Source of the DNA: Kocuria marina
GTDB lineage: Bacteria > Actinomycetota > Actinomycetes > Actinomycetales > Micrococcaceae
Reading direction: 5' to 3'
Assembly: GCA_014652975.1 (NCBI GenBank)
Contig: BMZV01000001.1
Coordinates: forward strand, 248,001-312,000
Length of the DNA: 64,000 nt
Part shown: positions 56,637 to 64,000 of the stretch, piece after piece
Layout of the letters: the number at the start of each line of letters is the position of its first letter
How positions within the stretch are numbered: position 1 is the first letter of the stretch
Translations under genes and position numbers: made by a program
The notes under the pieces: model-generated
The model's input: the letters and a program-made list of their open reading frames with translations, nothing else
Told to the model about the DNA's origin: nothing
Database searches by the model: none

Positions 56637-57350
56637 ATGGCACAGCACACCGCGGTGGAACCGCACGCGACCAAGTCCGGGGAGAAAATGAACAAGCTGC
56701 GCGCCGGGGTCCTGGGCGCGAACGACGGCATCGTGTCCGTGGCCGCGACCGTCGTCGGCGTGGCCGGGGCCACCGCGGCCACGACGCCCGTGCTCGTGGC
56801 CGGTTCGGCCGCCGTGATCGGCGGCGCACTGTCCATGGCGCTGGGCGAGTACGTGTCCGTGTCGAGTCAGAAGGATTCGCAGGAAGCTCTCATCGAGAAG
56901 GAGAAGTGGGAGCTACAGGCCATGCCGGAGGCCGAGCTCGACGAACTCACGCAGATCTACCGGGATCGCGGGTTGAGCGAGACCACGGCCCGACAGGTCG
57001 CGGTGGAGCTGTCCGAGAAGGACGTGTTGCGTGCCCACCTGGATGCCGAACTCGGGATTGACCCGGATGACATTCCCAGCCCGTGGGGTGCCGCGATCTC
57101 CTCCGCGGTGGCGTTCCTGCTGGGTTCATTGTTGCCGCTGCTGGCCATCCTGCTCCCGCCCACGCCATGGCGGATTCCCGTCACGTTCGTGGCCGTGCTC
57201 GTGGCGCTCGCGCTCACAGGGACGCTCGGTGCCCGGTTGGGTGACACCCCGCACGTGGCCCGCGCCGCGGCCCGTGTAGTGACGGGCGGTGCGCTGGCTC
57301 TGGGTGCGACCTTCCTCATCGGTTCCCTGCTGGGGGTTTCCGCGGCGTGA
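56637..57350 (+). CDS. VIT1/CCC1-family iron/manganese transporter
   Basis: This 237-residue membrane protein begins with the family motif RAGVLGANDGIVSVAATVVG and GALSMALGEYVSVSSQKDSQ, carrying the metal-binding Asp and Glu. A charged cytoplasmic helix bundle follows, then three C-terminal membrane helices. In plants and yeast the family moves Fe(II) and Mn(II) out of the cytoplasm. A probable iron box lies upstream, which fits an iron-detoxifying role. The ATG at 56637 is chosen because the N-terminal motif follows it closely. Confidence 0.88.
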   Translation: MAQHTAVEPHATKSGEKMNKLRAGVLGANDGIVSVAATVVGVAGATAATTPVLVAGSAAVIGGALSMALGEYVSVSSQKDSQEALIEKEKWELQAMPEAELDELTQIYRDRGLSETTARQVAVELSEKDVLRAHLDAELGIDPDDIPSPWGAAISSAVAFLLGSLLPLLAILLPPTPWRIPVTFVAVLVALALTGTLGARLGDTPHVARAAARVVTGGALALGATFLIGSLLGVSAA

Positions 57351-57436
57351 CGGGCCGCGTGAAGAACGACTGACGGGCGGCGGGGTCCCACATCCCGCCG
57401 GACAAGCGGCCCGGGCATTCAGACCGGATATACGGA

Positions 57437-57471
57437 GAGGGCGGCTCCTTCGGAAGCCGCCCTCCGTGTTT
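57437..57471 (+). terminator. terminator after the VIT1 gene
   Basis: A 10-bp stem (57437-57446 with 57455-57464; GAGGGCGGCT, allowing one off-pair) and a CGTGTTT tail lie 87 bases past the stop. It faces the convergent thioredoxin gene. Confidence 0.65.
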
Positions 57472-57567
57472 CATGGGCGTGTGCCGTGTGGCGCGGGCAT
57501 CACATCATCTGTGTATGACGAGAAGTGCGCGCCACTACCGGGTCTACATACGCCGTGGAACTCAGGA

Positions 57568-57966
57568 TCAGTTCTGCTGATCCCCCGCGGCGCCGGTCTC
57601 CGCCTCGGCGGCCTGCTTCTCGACCTCCGCGCGGACCTCGTTCATGTCCAGGTTCTTGACGGCGTCGATGACCTGCTCGAGGGAGGATGCGGGAAGCGAG
57701 CCGGGCTGCGAGAACACCATGATGCCCTCGCGGAACGCCATGAGCGTGGGGATCGAGGAGATCTGGGCGGCGGCAGCCAGGCCCTGCTCGGCCTCGGTGT
57801 CCACCTTGCCGAATACGATCTCGGGGTTGTTCTCGGAGGCGGCCTCGTAGGTGGGTGCGAACTGCTTGCACGGTCCGCACCAGTCCGCCCACCAGTCCAG
57901 CAACACGATGTCGTTGTCAGAAATGGTCTGGCCCAGGGTGTCCTGGGTGATGTCTACAGTAGCCAT
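57568..57966 (-). CDS. trxA: thioredoxin with a C-terminal helical extension
   Basis: This 132-residue protein has the active site WCGPCK (Cys30, Cys33) after WWAD, and the cis-proline segment SSIPTLM. About 25 residues beyond the normal thioredoxin fold are an acidic Ala/Glu-rich tail (VRAEVEKQAAEAETGAAGD). It is a cytoplasmic disulfide reductase. It is convergent with the VIT1 gene and divergent from the luciferase-like remnant. Confidence 0.93.
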   Translation of the reverse strand: MATVDITQDTLGQTISDNDIVLLDWWADWCGPCKQFAPTYEAASENNPEIVFGKVDTEAEQGLAAAAQISSIPTLMAFREGIMVFSQPGSLPASSLEQVIDAVKNLDMNEVRAEVEKQAAEAETGAAGDQQN

Positions 57967-58081
57967 GAAACCAGCGTAGGACTCCGTTCCGCCGGGCTCC
58001 AGAACGTTCACTGCGGGCACAAGGAACGCCCTGGGCGCCGCGCCGTCGGCATTCCCAGGAATCACCCGTGAGGAGCCACCC

Positions 58082-58749
58082 GTGACCTTCAGACTCGGTA
58101 TCGCCACGTGGGGGAACGCGCTCCCCACCCCGACACGGGTGAGCTTCCCAGTCCGCGGGAGGGGTTCCTGCAGCTCACCGAGTTGGCCCGCACCGCGGAC
58201 CGGGTGGGCCTGGACATCGTGGCCGTCGGTGAGGGTCACGGGGCGGAGCACGTCAACCCGGATCCGTTGCAGCTGCGGGCCGCGGGACACGGGATCGACG
58301 TGATGCTCAACGTCATGGAAGGCCGTTGGGACCAGCTCGTGCCGTACGTCAAGGCGTACCGGGAGGCGCTCCGCGGCTTCAGGCATTCCACGCGCGGCGC
58401 GGTGGGCCTGCTGCTGCCGGGCCTCGTGGTGTCCGACGACGACGACGCCCGCTCCCCCGACGCCCTCACCCTCGCCTATCCACACTTCGCCGCCAGCACG
58501 AGAACCTTCGGCGCCGCAAGCGCCGACGACCCCGCGTGGACACCGGAGGAGTTCCGCGAACAGTGCGGGCCGGAGGGTGCGCTGCTCGTGGGCGGTGTGA
58601 GCGACGTCGTCACCAAGCTGCGGGCCATGCGCGAGACGTTGGAGCTGGATCGGGTGCTCGTGCGCGTGGACGTGAACGGCCTGCCCCACGACGCGGCGCT
58701 GCGGACCGTGGAACTGCTCGGTCGAGAGGTCCTCCCGGCGCTGCGCTGA
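58082..58749 (+). pseudogene. remnant of a luciferase-like flavin oxidoreductase
   Basis: A GTG at 58082 with GAGGAG upstream reads VTFRLGIATWG. At a run of five G residues near 58108 the frame shifts, and the correct continuation ERAPHPDTGELPSPREGFLQ is in the next frame; one extra G would join them. The sequence goes on TADRVGLDIVAVGEGHG, then skips most of the barrel and resumes at HGIDVMLNVMEGRWDQLVPY. The C-terminus looks intact to the stop. The shift plus internal deletion make it a pseudogene. Confidence 0.75.
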
Positions 58750-58998
58750 GCCCACCCGCGCTGCTCGGAACTCCCGCACCTGCCACCCACCCCGCTGCCC
58801 ACATCCATGGGCTCCGCCCCGACACATCACGCCCCATCCTGCGGCTTTTACTGAGCTAAAGCAGAAATGGGCGCCCTCAGCTGCTTGTGCTCCACTAGGA
58901 ATTCGATGCGGTCGGCACAGAGGGCGGATGAGCCGCGGAGCAGTGCGCGGCAGAGCTTGGCAGGGAAGTCGCGACTGCAGCAGGGCCCTGGGACGAAA
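58750..58998. other. intergenic region without recognised features
   Basis: The stretch between the luciferase-like remnant and the tRNA-Tyr terminator holds no convincing coding region, repeat or RNA. Short open frames here have no ribosome site or family resemblance. Confidence 0.4.
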
Positions 58999-59038
58999 GA
59001 AGGGGCTCCCCGGATCATGTCATCCGGGGAGCCCCTTC
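58999..59038 (-). terminator. terminator after tRNA-Tyr
   Basis: A perfect 17-bp stem (58999-59015 with 59022-59038; arm GAAGGGGCTCCCCGGAT) is followed by CTTTCG on the minus strand, 25 bases past the tRNA 3' end. Confidence 0.85.
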
Positions 59039-59062
59039 GGGATGATCACTCATCCCCGTGGG

Positions 59063-59144
59063 TGGCAGGTGAGGGATTCGAACCCCCGTAGGCAGTGCCA
59101 GCTGATTTACAGTCAGCCCCCTTTGGCCGCTCGGGTAACCTGCC
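59063..59144 (-). tRNA. tyrT: tRNA-Tyr (GTA)
   Basis: An 82-base class II tRNA on the minus strand has acceptor arms GGCAGGT/ACCTGCC, anticodon loop CTGTAAA (GTA), a long variable arm around GGCACTGCC and T-loop TTCGAAT. The terminal CCA is not encoded. Confidence 0.95.
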
Positions 59145-59411
59145 GAGAGCGCACAGAGCGCATTGCACCCCCGCCGTGCGGGAGCACCTCAACATTACAC
59201 AGCACACCCCCCGTCCCCCAAATCAGCGCGGGTGCCCCCAGAACCCCTGAACGGCCGGGAGCGTGACATCGGTGCCCCCACGCGGGTGACCGCGAACTGC
59301 GCGGGGAGCCCGATCACCACCGATCCGCCCGGTTCCGGCACGAATGCGCTCATCGCGGGCAATTAGGCTGGTGGGTGACATCACGCACCCAACACACCCA
59401 GGAGGACAACC

Positions 59412-59903
59412 GTGGCTTCGGAATCATCATTCGACGTGGTCAGCAAGGTCGACAAGCAGGAAGTGTCCAACGCCCTGAACCAGGCCCAGAAGGAAGTGGC
59501 CCAGCGCTACGACTTCCGCGGGGTGGGCGCGGATATCGACTTCTCCGGCGAGAAGATCCTGATCAAGGCCAATTCGGAGGAGCGTGCCCAGGCCGTCCTG
59601 GACGTCTTCCAGTCCAAGCTGGTCAAGCGCGGGATCTCCCTGAAGTCCCTGGACGACGGTGAGCCCTACGCCTCCGGCAAGGAGTACCGCATCGAGTGCT
59701 CCATCAAGGAGGGCATCGCCCAGGACCAGGCCAAGAAGATCACCAAGCTCATCCGTGACGAGGGCCCCAAGGGTGTCAAGGCCACCATCCAGGGTGATGA
59801 ACTGCGCGTCTCGTCCAAGTCCCGTGACGACCTGCAGGACGTGATCGCGCTGCTCAAGGGATCGGACGTGGAGGTCGACCTGCAGTTCGTGAATTACCGC
59901 TAA
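59412..59903 (+). CDS. yajQ: YajQ-family nucleotide-binding protein
   Basis: This 163-residue protein starts at GTG with AGGAGG six bases upstream. It has [20 protein letters not shown], the hallmark AQRYDFRG, and a C-terminal ending VDLQFVNYR. YajQ proteins bind nucleotides or RNA; in Xanthomonas and Pseudomonas a member binds cyclic di-GMP. Whether that holds here is unknown. It stands alone, convergent with htpX. Confidence 0.95.
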   Translation: MASESSFDVVSKVDKQEVSNALNQAQKEVAQRYDFRGVGADIDFSGEKILIKANSEERAQAVLDVFQSKLVKRGISLKSLDDGEPYASGKEYRIECSIKEGIAQDQAKKITKLIRDEGPKGVKATIQGDELRVSSKSRDDLQDVIALLKGSDVEVDLQFVNYR

Positions 59904-59981
59904 CGTGACCCGGCCCCGGCGCTGCGCCAGCACCGCGTCGGCCCCACGCCCGTCACACGCCGGTCCGCATCCGGAGACCAG

Positions 59982-60015
59982 GAAGCCGTGAGCCCCGAGC
60001 GGGGATCACGGCTTC
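59982..60015. terminator. terminator between yajQ and htpX
   Basis: A 10-bp stem (59982-59991 with 60006-60015; arm GAAGCCGTGA) with further GC pairs inside the loop and a TTCC tail serves the convergent yajQ and htpX. Confidence 0.65.
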
Positions 60016-60133
60016 TTCCGTAAGGGGTTCGCCCCCCGGGCACGACGGCGGACACGCGGGCCGCAGTCGTGGGACGACGCGACGGGCCAGTCGCACGCGA
60101 CGCCCACCGCGACGTCGAAACCCGAACGCCGCG

Positions 60134-61033
60134 TCAGCGGCCGTAGAACCCGCCGTTGCGTGCCATGTTCTGCAGCCGCTGCACGCGGTCGTCGGTGGAG
60201 GGGTGGGTGCGGAACAGGCCGGAGACCGCACCGCCGCGGAACGGGTTGGCGATCATCAGGTGGGACGTGTTGACCACCTTCTGGTCCTCCGGGTTCATGG
60301 GCCGCTGGGACGCACCGCCCTCGATCTTGCGCAGTGCCGAGGCGAGCGCAAGGGGGTCGCCGGTGAGCTTGGCGCCGTCCTCGTCGGCGTCGTACTCGCG
60401 CGTGCGGGAGATGGCGAGCTGGATCACGGTGGCCGCGACGGGTGCGAGGAACGCCATGAGCAACCCCACGAGCATGTTGCCACCGCGGTTGTCGTCACCG
60501 CGCCCGCCGCCGAAGATGGCCGCGAACTGCAGCACCTGCGCGGCGGACGTGATGAGTCCCGCCACCGCGGCCGCCACGGACGAGGTCAGGATGTCCCTGT
60601 TGTACACGTGCATGAGTTCGTGGCCGAGCACCGCGCGCAGCTCGCGTTCGTCGAGCATCTGCAGGATCCCCTCGGTGCAGCACACCGCGGCGTTGTCCGG
60701 GTTGCGTCCGGTGGCGAACGCATTGGGGCTCATGGTGGGCGCGATGTACAGCCGCGGCATGGGCTGCTCCGCCCGGCGGGAGAGCTCCTCCACGATCCGG
60801 TACATGGCCGGTGCCTGTTGCGGGCTCACGGGCACCGCTCGCATGGACCGGATGGCGAGCTTGTCCGAGTTCCAGTAGCTGTATGCGGTACTGATCAGCC
60901 CGATCACCGCGAACAGGATGATGAAGAACGAGCTGCGCGTGGCCCCGGCGATGATCCAGCCGATCGCCAGCAACACCACCCACATACCGCCCAACAGCAG
61001 CACAGTCTTCAGTCCGTTGTAATGGCGGTGCAT
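60134..61033 (-). CDS. htpX: membrane zinc metalloprotease HtpX
   Basis: This 299-residue M48 protease has two N-terminal membrane segments, the zinc motif HELMH in LGHELMHVYNRD, two further hydrophobic segments, and the third-ligand region REYDADEDGAKL. HtpX degrades misfolded membrane proteins. It is 20 bases after the sigma-factor gene on the same strand, so the two may share a transcript. Confidence 0.95.
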   Translation of the reverse strand: MHRHYNGLKTVLLLGGMWVVLLAIGWIIAGATRSSFFIILFAVIGLISTAYSYWNSDKLAIRSMRAVPVSPQQAPAMYRIVEELSRRAEQPMPRLYIAPTMSPNAFATGRNPDNAAVCCTEGILQMLDERELRAVLGHELMHVYNRDILTSSVAAAVAGLITSAAQVLQFAAIFGGGRGDDNRGGNMLVGLLMAFLAPVAATVIQLAISRTREYDADEDGAKLTGDPLALASALRKIEGGASQRPMNPEDQKVVNTSHLMIANPFRGGAVSGLFRTHPSTDDRVQRLQNMARNGGFYGR

Positions 61034-61053
61034 TCAGTGTTCTCCTGTGGGGT

Positions 61054-62964
61054 CTAGCGGGGCAAGAAAATGTTGAGGGATACCGACGGTACCAATGCGG
61101 ACGGCGGCAACGGCGGCGCGGGCAGTGGGGGAAATGTGGGCAGCGGGGGCAGCCCGTCGAGGCAGATGATCTCCCGCCCTCCCATTCCGAGCGACACCTC
61201 GCAACCGGGGTCCGTGGTCGTCGGGGGCGGTGGTGCCACCCCCGTCGAGGGGGACGGGACCGGTGTTTGCGTAGCGTCCGACGGCGCGGGGGAGGTTCCC
61301 TCGCCCGGGTCCGCGGGGTTCCCTCCCGGGTCCGCGTCACCCGGGGACGGGCTCGGCGACGGCGTGGGCGGGACGTCCGGATCGGTGCCGAGGTCGGGGG
61401 CAGAGGACGACGTCGCACCGCCCGCTCCGTTGCCCGGCGCACCCGGGTCCCCGGGCAGTGGCGCACCGCCCGGCCAGCGACCTTGCGAGTCACCCTGATT
61501 GCGGCCGGCCTGGCCGTCCGGGCCTTGTCCCTGGGGGACGTCCTCGCGGGCCTGCTTGGGGCGGGACGCGTCGGAATCGCCGAGGGCCACGGACCCTCCA
61601 CCGTCGGAACCGCCCGAGTCCCCCTGAGCCACGGACGCGGAATCTCCACCATCGGCGGCACCGCCGTCCGAGTCCCGACCGGCGGAATCCCCAGCGCGGG
61701 AATCACTGCCGTCCGCCTCGTCGTCGCGACCGGCTGCGGGTGTCTCGGAGGAACCGCGGGCGCCGGACGCAGCGGCGTCGCCGTCGGAAGAGTTCACATC
61801 CGGGGGGACGGCGGCGGCGGGCGCACCGCCCGAGGGATCGTCCGGCGAGTTGGACACGGCCACGAGCCCCACGGCCGCGGCGGCCGCAACCAGGACGCCG
61901 ACCGCGGCGATCGCCAGGCCCGTACCGGACGATGCGAACGCAGCAATCCCCGTGGACTGCCCTGCGGCTGCAGCCCCGGACGAGGCGCCCGCGCCGGCCC
62001 CGGAGCCGCCGGCACCCGGACCCCCGGAGGTTGCGATGGCGCTCCCCGCCGCGCCGTCGAAAGCCGGGGTCCCCGCGACTCCCGGAGCCTGGGACGCGGC
62101 ACCCCCGAAGCCCGCCAGGGACGTGCCGGTGAGCGCGTCCACGAGCCGACCGCCCGCACCGGCCCACAACGGAAGTCCGGCCAGGACGGGCAGGAGCCAA
62201 CCCCGCATCCCGATCCCGAGGTCCTGGAGCTGCAGGTACTCGGCGGTGCAGCGGGGACAGCGGTCCAGGTGTTCCTGCACGACCTTGGTGCGCGACGGGG
62301 TCAGGGAACCGCGCGCGAACGCACCGAGCTGTCGTGAATACTCGCCGCAGTCCTCGAGGGCCCGCGCCGAGACGTGTTCCTGCATGTAGGCGGTGCGGAG
62401 TCCCTCCCGTGCGCGCGTGCCCAGCGCGGAGACCGCGTTGGGTTGAATGCCCACGGCGGAGGCCACCTGACGCGGCTTGCGCCCCTCGATCTCGAGGTAC
62501 CACAGCACTTCCTGCCAGCGCTCTGGCAGGGACGCGAACGCGCGGGCCACCACCACGGAGTCCACCTGGCGCACTACGGTGTCCTCGAACAGTTGCACAC
62601 GGTCCAGCGGCCCGTCCGGTTGGGGGTCCACGGGACGCGTGCGGCTGAGTTCGTTGGCGCGGTCCGCAGCGAGCCGGGACACGGCCGTAACGAGGTAGGC
62701 GCGCAGGAACTCCCGGGGGCCCTTGCCCTCCTTGAGCAGCGCGAACACGCGCGTGAACGCCTCGGAGACGAGGTCCTCCGCTTCCGGCTCGTTGCGGGAA
62801 TGCATGCGGGCCACGGCCAGTGCCGCCCCGCGGTGCCGTTCGTAGAGCGTGGCGAAGGCATGCGAGTCACCCTCGCGGACCGCGCGTAACAGGTGTTCGT
62901 CGCTGATGCGTTGGCCGCCCTGGCCCGGGTGGTCCCCGGTGCCGGGAACTGCTCTGTGTGACAT
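61054..62964 (-). CDS. ECF-type sigma factor fused to a zinc-finger anti-sigma domain, a membrane helix and an extracytoplasmic tail
   Basis: This 636-residue protein starts at ATG 62964 behind GAGAG. Residues 22-107 are sigma region 2 (LLRAVREGDSHAFATLYERH, EAEDLVSEAFTRVFALL). Residues 142-197 are region 4 (LPERWQEVLWYLEIEGR, then helix-turn-helix QVASAVGIQPNAVSAL). Residues 206-239 form a zinc anti-sigma finger with Cys206, His232, Cys236 and Cys239 (HLDRCPRC). A hydrophobic stretch at 255-272 and a clear membrane helix at 350-371 (GLAIAAVGVLVAAAAAVGLV) follow. The last 265 residues are Gly/Ser/Asp- then Pro-rich and must lie outside. Actinobacterial ECF groups with fused anti-sigma and membrane parts are known. 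Confidence 0.88.
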   Translation of the reverse strand: MSHRAVPGTGDHPGQGGQRISDEHLLRAVREGDSHAFATLYERHRGAALAVARMHSRNEPEAEDLVSEAFTRVFALLKEGKGPREFLRAYLVTAVSRLAADRANELSRTRPVDPQPDGPLDRVQLFEDTVVRQVDSVVVARAFASLPERWQEVLWYLEIEGRKPRQVASAVGIQPNAVSALGTRAREGLRTAYMQEHVSARALEDCGEYSRQLGAFARGSLTPSRTKVVQEHLDRCPRCTAEYLQLQDLGIGMRGWLLPVLAGLPLWAGAGGRLVDALTGTSLAGFGGAASQAPGVAGTPAFDGAAGSAIATSGGPGAGGSGAGAGASSGAAAAGQSTGIAAFASSGTGLAIAAVGVLVAAAAAVGLVAVSNSPDDPSGGAPAAAVPPDVNSSDGDAAASGARGSSETPAAGRDDEADGSDSRAGDSAGRDSDGGAADGGDSASVAQGDSGGSDGGGSVALGDSDASRPKQAREDVPQGQGPDGQAGRNQGDSQGRWPGGAPLPGDPGAPGNGAGGATSSSAPDLGTDPDVPPTPSPSPSPGDADPGGNPADPGEGTSPAPSDATQTPVPSPSTGVAPPPPTTTDPGCEVSLGMGGREIICLDGLPPLPTFPPLPAPPLPPSALVPSVSLNIFLPR

Positions 62965-63003
62965 GGCGCTCTCTGCCCACTGGAAGTAACTCGGTACCTC
63001 CAT

Positions 63004-63531
63004 TGTGACAGCCGCGGGCGCTGCGCGGCAGTCGCGACCCCGCCCCTCCCCCGCGTTCCCGCTGTCACCGCGCCGGCCCGGTCATGGCCGGGGGCGGGAC
63101 CGGCGCCCCTGCGCCGGCCCGCCCCCGTCTCCTAGTGCCACCTCCCTCCCCCGCGCCGGACAGCCCGTCCGGCAAAGAGACGCTCTCACCCGCCGCGTGC
63201 CGCGCGATGTGTCCCCGTGGTGATCGCGGCACCGGTTCGCCGGTCCCAGAGCGATCGGACCGTCCGGGATCCCGCGCAGCCCGCGCGGGATCCACTACGT
63301 AGACGCACGGGATCGGAAATCATGACGCGAGATCCGAAAACTTTTTTCGCGGGTCCCGTCACGGATGACGGCGCCGCTGCGCGCGGCCTTCCGCGCGCCC
63401 GTCCCGGACCGCGACGGCCCCACGCGGCGGGCGGGCCGCGAGCGCACCACGGCGGTGACCCGGGGCCGCGGGGGGGGGCATGTCGGCGGGGACGGCGGCG
63501 TTGACAGCGCGGGAGCGCCGTGAGTGCAACT
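63004..63531. other. intergenic region between the sigma factor and fur
   Basis: This 528-base gap has no supported gene. It contains a 10-bp inverted repeat (63267-63276 with 63284-63293; arm GGATCCCGCG), a T6 run near 63342, a G9 run ending near 63479 and GC-rich hairpins. TTGACA at 63501-63506 is a perfect -35 but has no well-placed -10. Divergent promoters for the flanking genes must lie here. Confidence 0.4.
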
Positions 63532-63561
63532 ATTGTGAGTGGCTCAGAATAAGAATAGAAT
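63532..63561 (+). promoter_or_regulatory. fur promoter with overlapping inverted-repeat operator
   Basis: TTGTGA (63533-63538) and TAGAAT (63556-63561) are spaced 17 bases apart, and the -10 ends seven bases before an ATG at 63569, so the mRNA would be leaderless. The -35 lies within the inverted repeat ATTGTGAG-TGG-CTCAGAAT (63532-63550), with 7 of 8 arm bases paired, a likely autoregulatory site. Confidence 0.6.
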
Positions 63562-63568
63562 GGACCCC

Positions 63569-64000
63569 ATGGAGACCACCGTTCAGGCTGCACCGCACCC
63601 GTCGCGGGATGCGTGGACCTCGCATCTGCGCTCGCACGGGCGCAGGGTCACCAGACAACGTCTTGCCGTGTTGGACGCCGTGTCCGCGGTTCCGCACGCC
63701 ACCGCCGAGGACACCGTGCAGCAGGTCCGCTCCGTGCTGCCCAACATGTCCGTCCAGTCCGTCTACGTGGTCCTCGCGGACCTCGCGGCGATCGGGATGG
63801 TGTCCAAGTTCGAGCCGCCCGGATCCCCCGCTCGCTACGAGATCCGCACCGGGGACAACCACCACCATGCGTACTGCGTGCGCTGCGGAGTGGTCCAGGA
63901 CGTGCCGTGCGCCGTGGGCCATGCCCCGTGCCTCACGTCGTCCCAGGACCACGGCTTCGAGCTGCTAGCCGCAGAGGTCGTCTACCGGGGTGTGTGCCCC
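63569..64000 (+). CDS. Fur-family metalloregulator, N-terminal part (runs off the window)
   Basis: The 144 codons in view read METTVQAAPHPSRDAW onward. They contain the winged helix (GRRVTRQRLAVLDAVSAVPH to SVQSVYVVLADLAAIGMVSK), the Fur metal motif DNHHHAYCVRCGVVQDV, and part of the C-terminal domain ending VYRGVCP, where the second CxxC would follow. It resembles the CatR/FurA peroxide-type regulators of actinobacteria, which often precede a catalase gene. An ATG nine bases upstream overlaps the -10 box and is less likely. Confidence 0.9.
   Translation, partial: METTVQAAPHPSRDAWTSHLRSHGRRVTRQRLAVLDAVSAVPHATAEDTVQQVRSVLPNMSVQSVYVVLADLAAIGMVSKFEPPGSPARYEIRTGDNHHHAYCVRCGVVQDVPCAVGHAPCLTSSQDHGFELLAAEVVYRGVCP

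Noticed and set aside
58750..59062. Small RNA gene upstream of tRNA-Tyr
   Set aside because: The only strong hairpin is the tRNA-Tyr terminator, and no separate promoter is visible.
63186..63593. Short open frames in the gap before fur
   Set aside because: No ribosome site, biased composition and overlap with promoter elements.

Overview
The window is about 70 percent GC and reads as the chromosome of a high-GC actinobacterium of the Micrococcaceae, most likely Kocuria or a close relative. Pointers are a mycothiol synthase, a GlnR-like regulator beside mshD, an rpoB that starts with TTG followed by VASS, an IdeR-type iron box, leaderless promoters and the gene families present. The genus is inferred from remembered family resemblance, since no search was possible. 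Nearly all of the sequence is ordinary chromosomal coding DNA. No CRISPR array, insertion sequence, integrase, phage gene or replication origin was seen.

Layout. Positions 1-5270 (minus strand) hold a 4-hydroxybenzoate/protocatechuate module: an IclR regulator, pobA, pcaH, pcaG, pcaB and the start of pcaD. Positions 5539-13004 hold rpoBC. Positions 13244-18460 hold a metallo-hydrolase and gcvPT behind a tandem glycine riboswitch. rplJL with an L10 leader and attenuator lie at 18623-19930. A molybdenum-cofactor block follows (fdhD, a mog-moaE fusion, moaC and moeA on minus; moaA, moaD and a second moeA on plus), then a double-GNAT gene, then rplA, rplK, nusG, secE and tRNA-Trp. The usual secE-nusG-rplKA-rplJL-rpoBC super-cluster is therefore present but opened by the cofactor block and by gcvPT.

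From 30.9 to 46.9 kb lie mostly housekeeping genes: aspartate aminotransferase, ppk2, pfkA, a ygfZ/nitrobindin-like/small membrane protein operon, a GlnR-like regulator with mshD, a MutT1-like Nudix-phosphatase, thyA-folA, asd, murB and a pair of MaoC-type dehydratases.

The 47-51 kb stretch is scarred. It holds a pstS remnant, a clipped coiled-coil gene, a half-length Na/Pi cotransporter, tRNA-Met, tRNA-Thr, and remnants of a GntR regulator, a flavin phenol hydroxylase and a metallo-beta-lactamase-fold protein. In many actinobacteria this interval is simply tRNA-Thr, tRNA-Met, rpmG, hadA, hadB; rpmG is not found here. Other decayed genes are a small membrane protein at about 33 kb and a luciferase-like oxidoreductase at 58 kb. 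Three of the frameshifts sit in five-base G or C runs.

The last part carries a DEAD-box helicase with an RGG-like tail, a DUF2079 membrane protein, an AlkA-type glycosylase, a VIT1-family metal transporter behind a probable iron box, thioredoxin, tRNA-Tyr, yajQ, htpX, an unusual sigma factor fused to a zinc-finger anti-sigma domain, a membrane helix and a long extracytoplasmic tail, and the start of a Fur-family regulator. The sigma/anti-sigma fusion is the most unusual single gene. Start codons were chosen by Shine-Dalgarno sequence, stop-start overlap with the upstream gene, or a -10 box placed for leaderless initiation, so many differ from the longest open frame.
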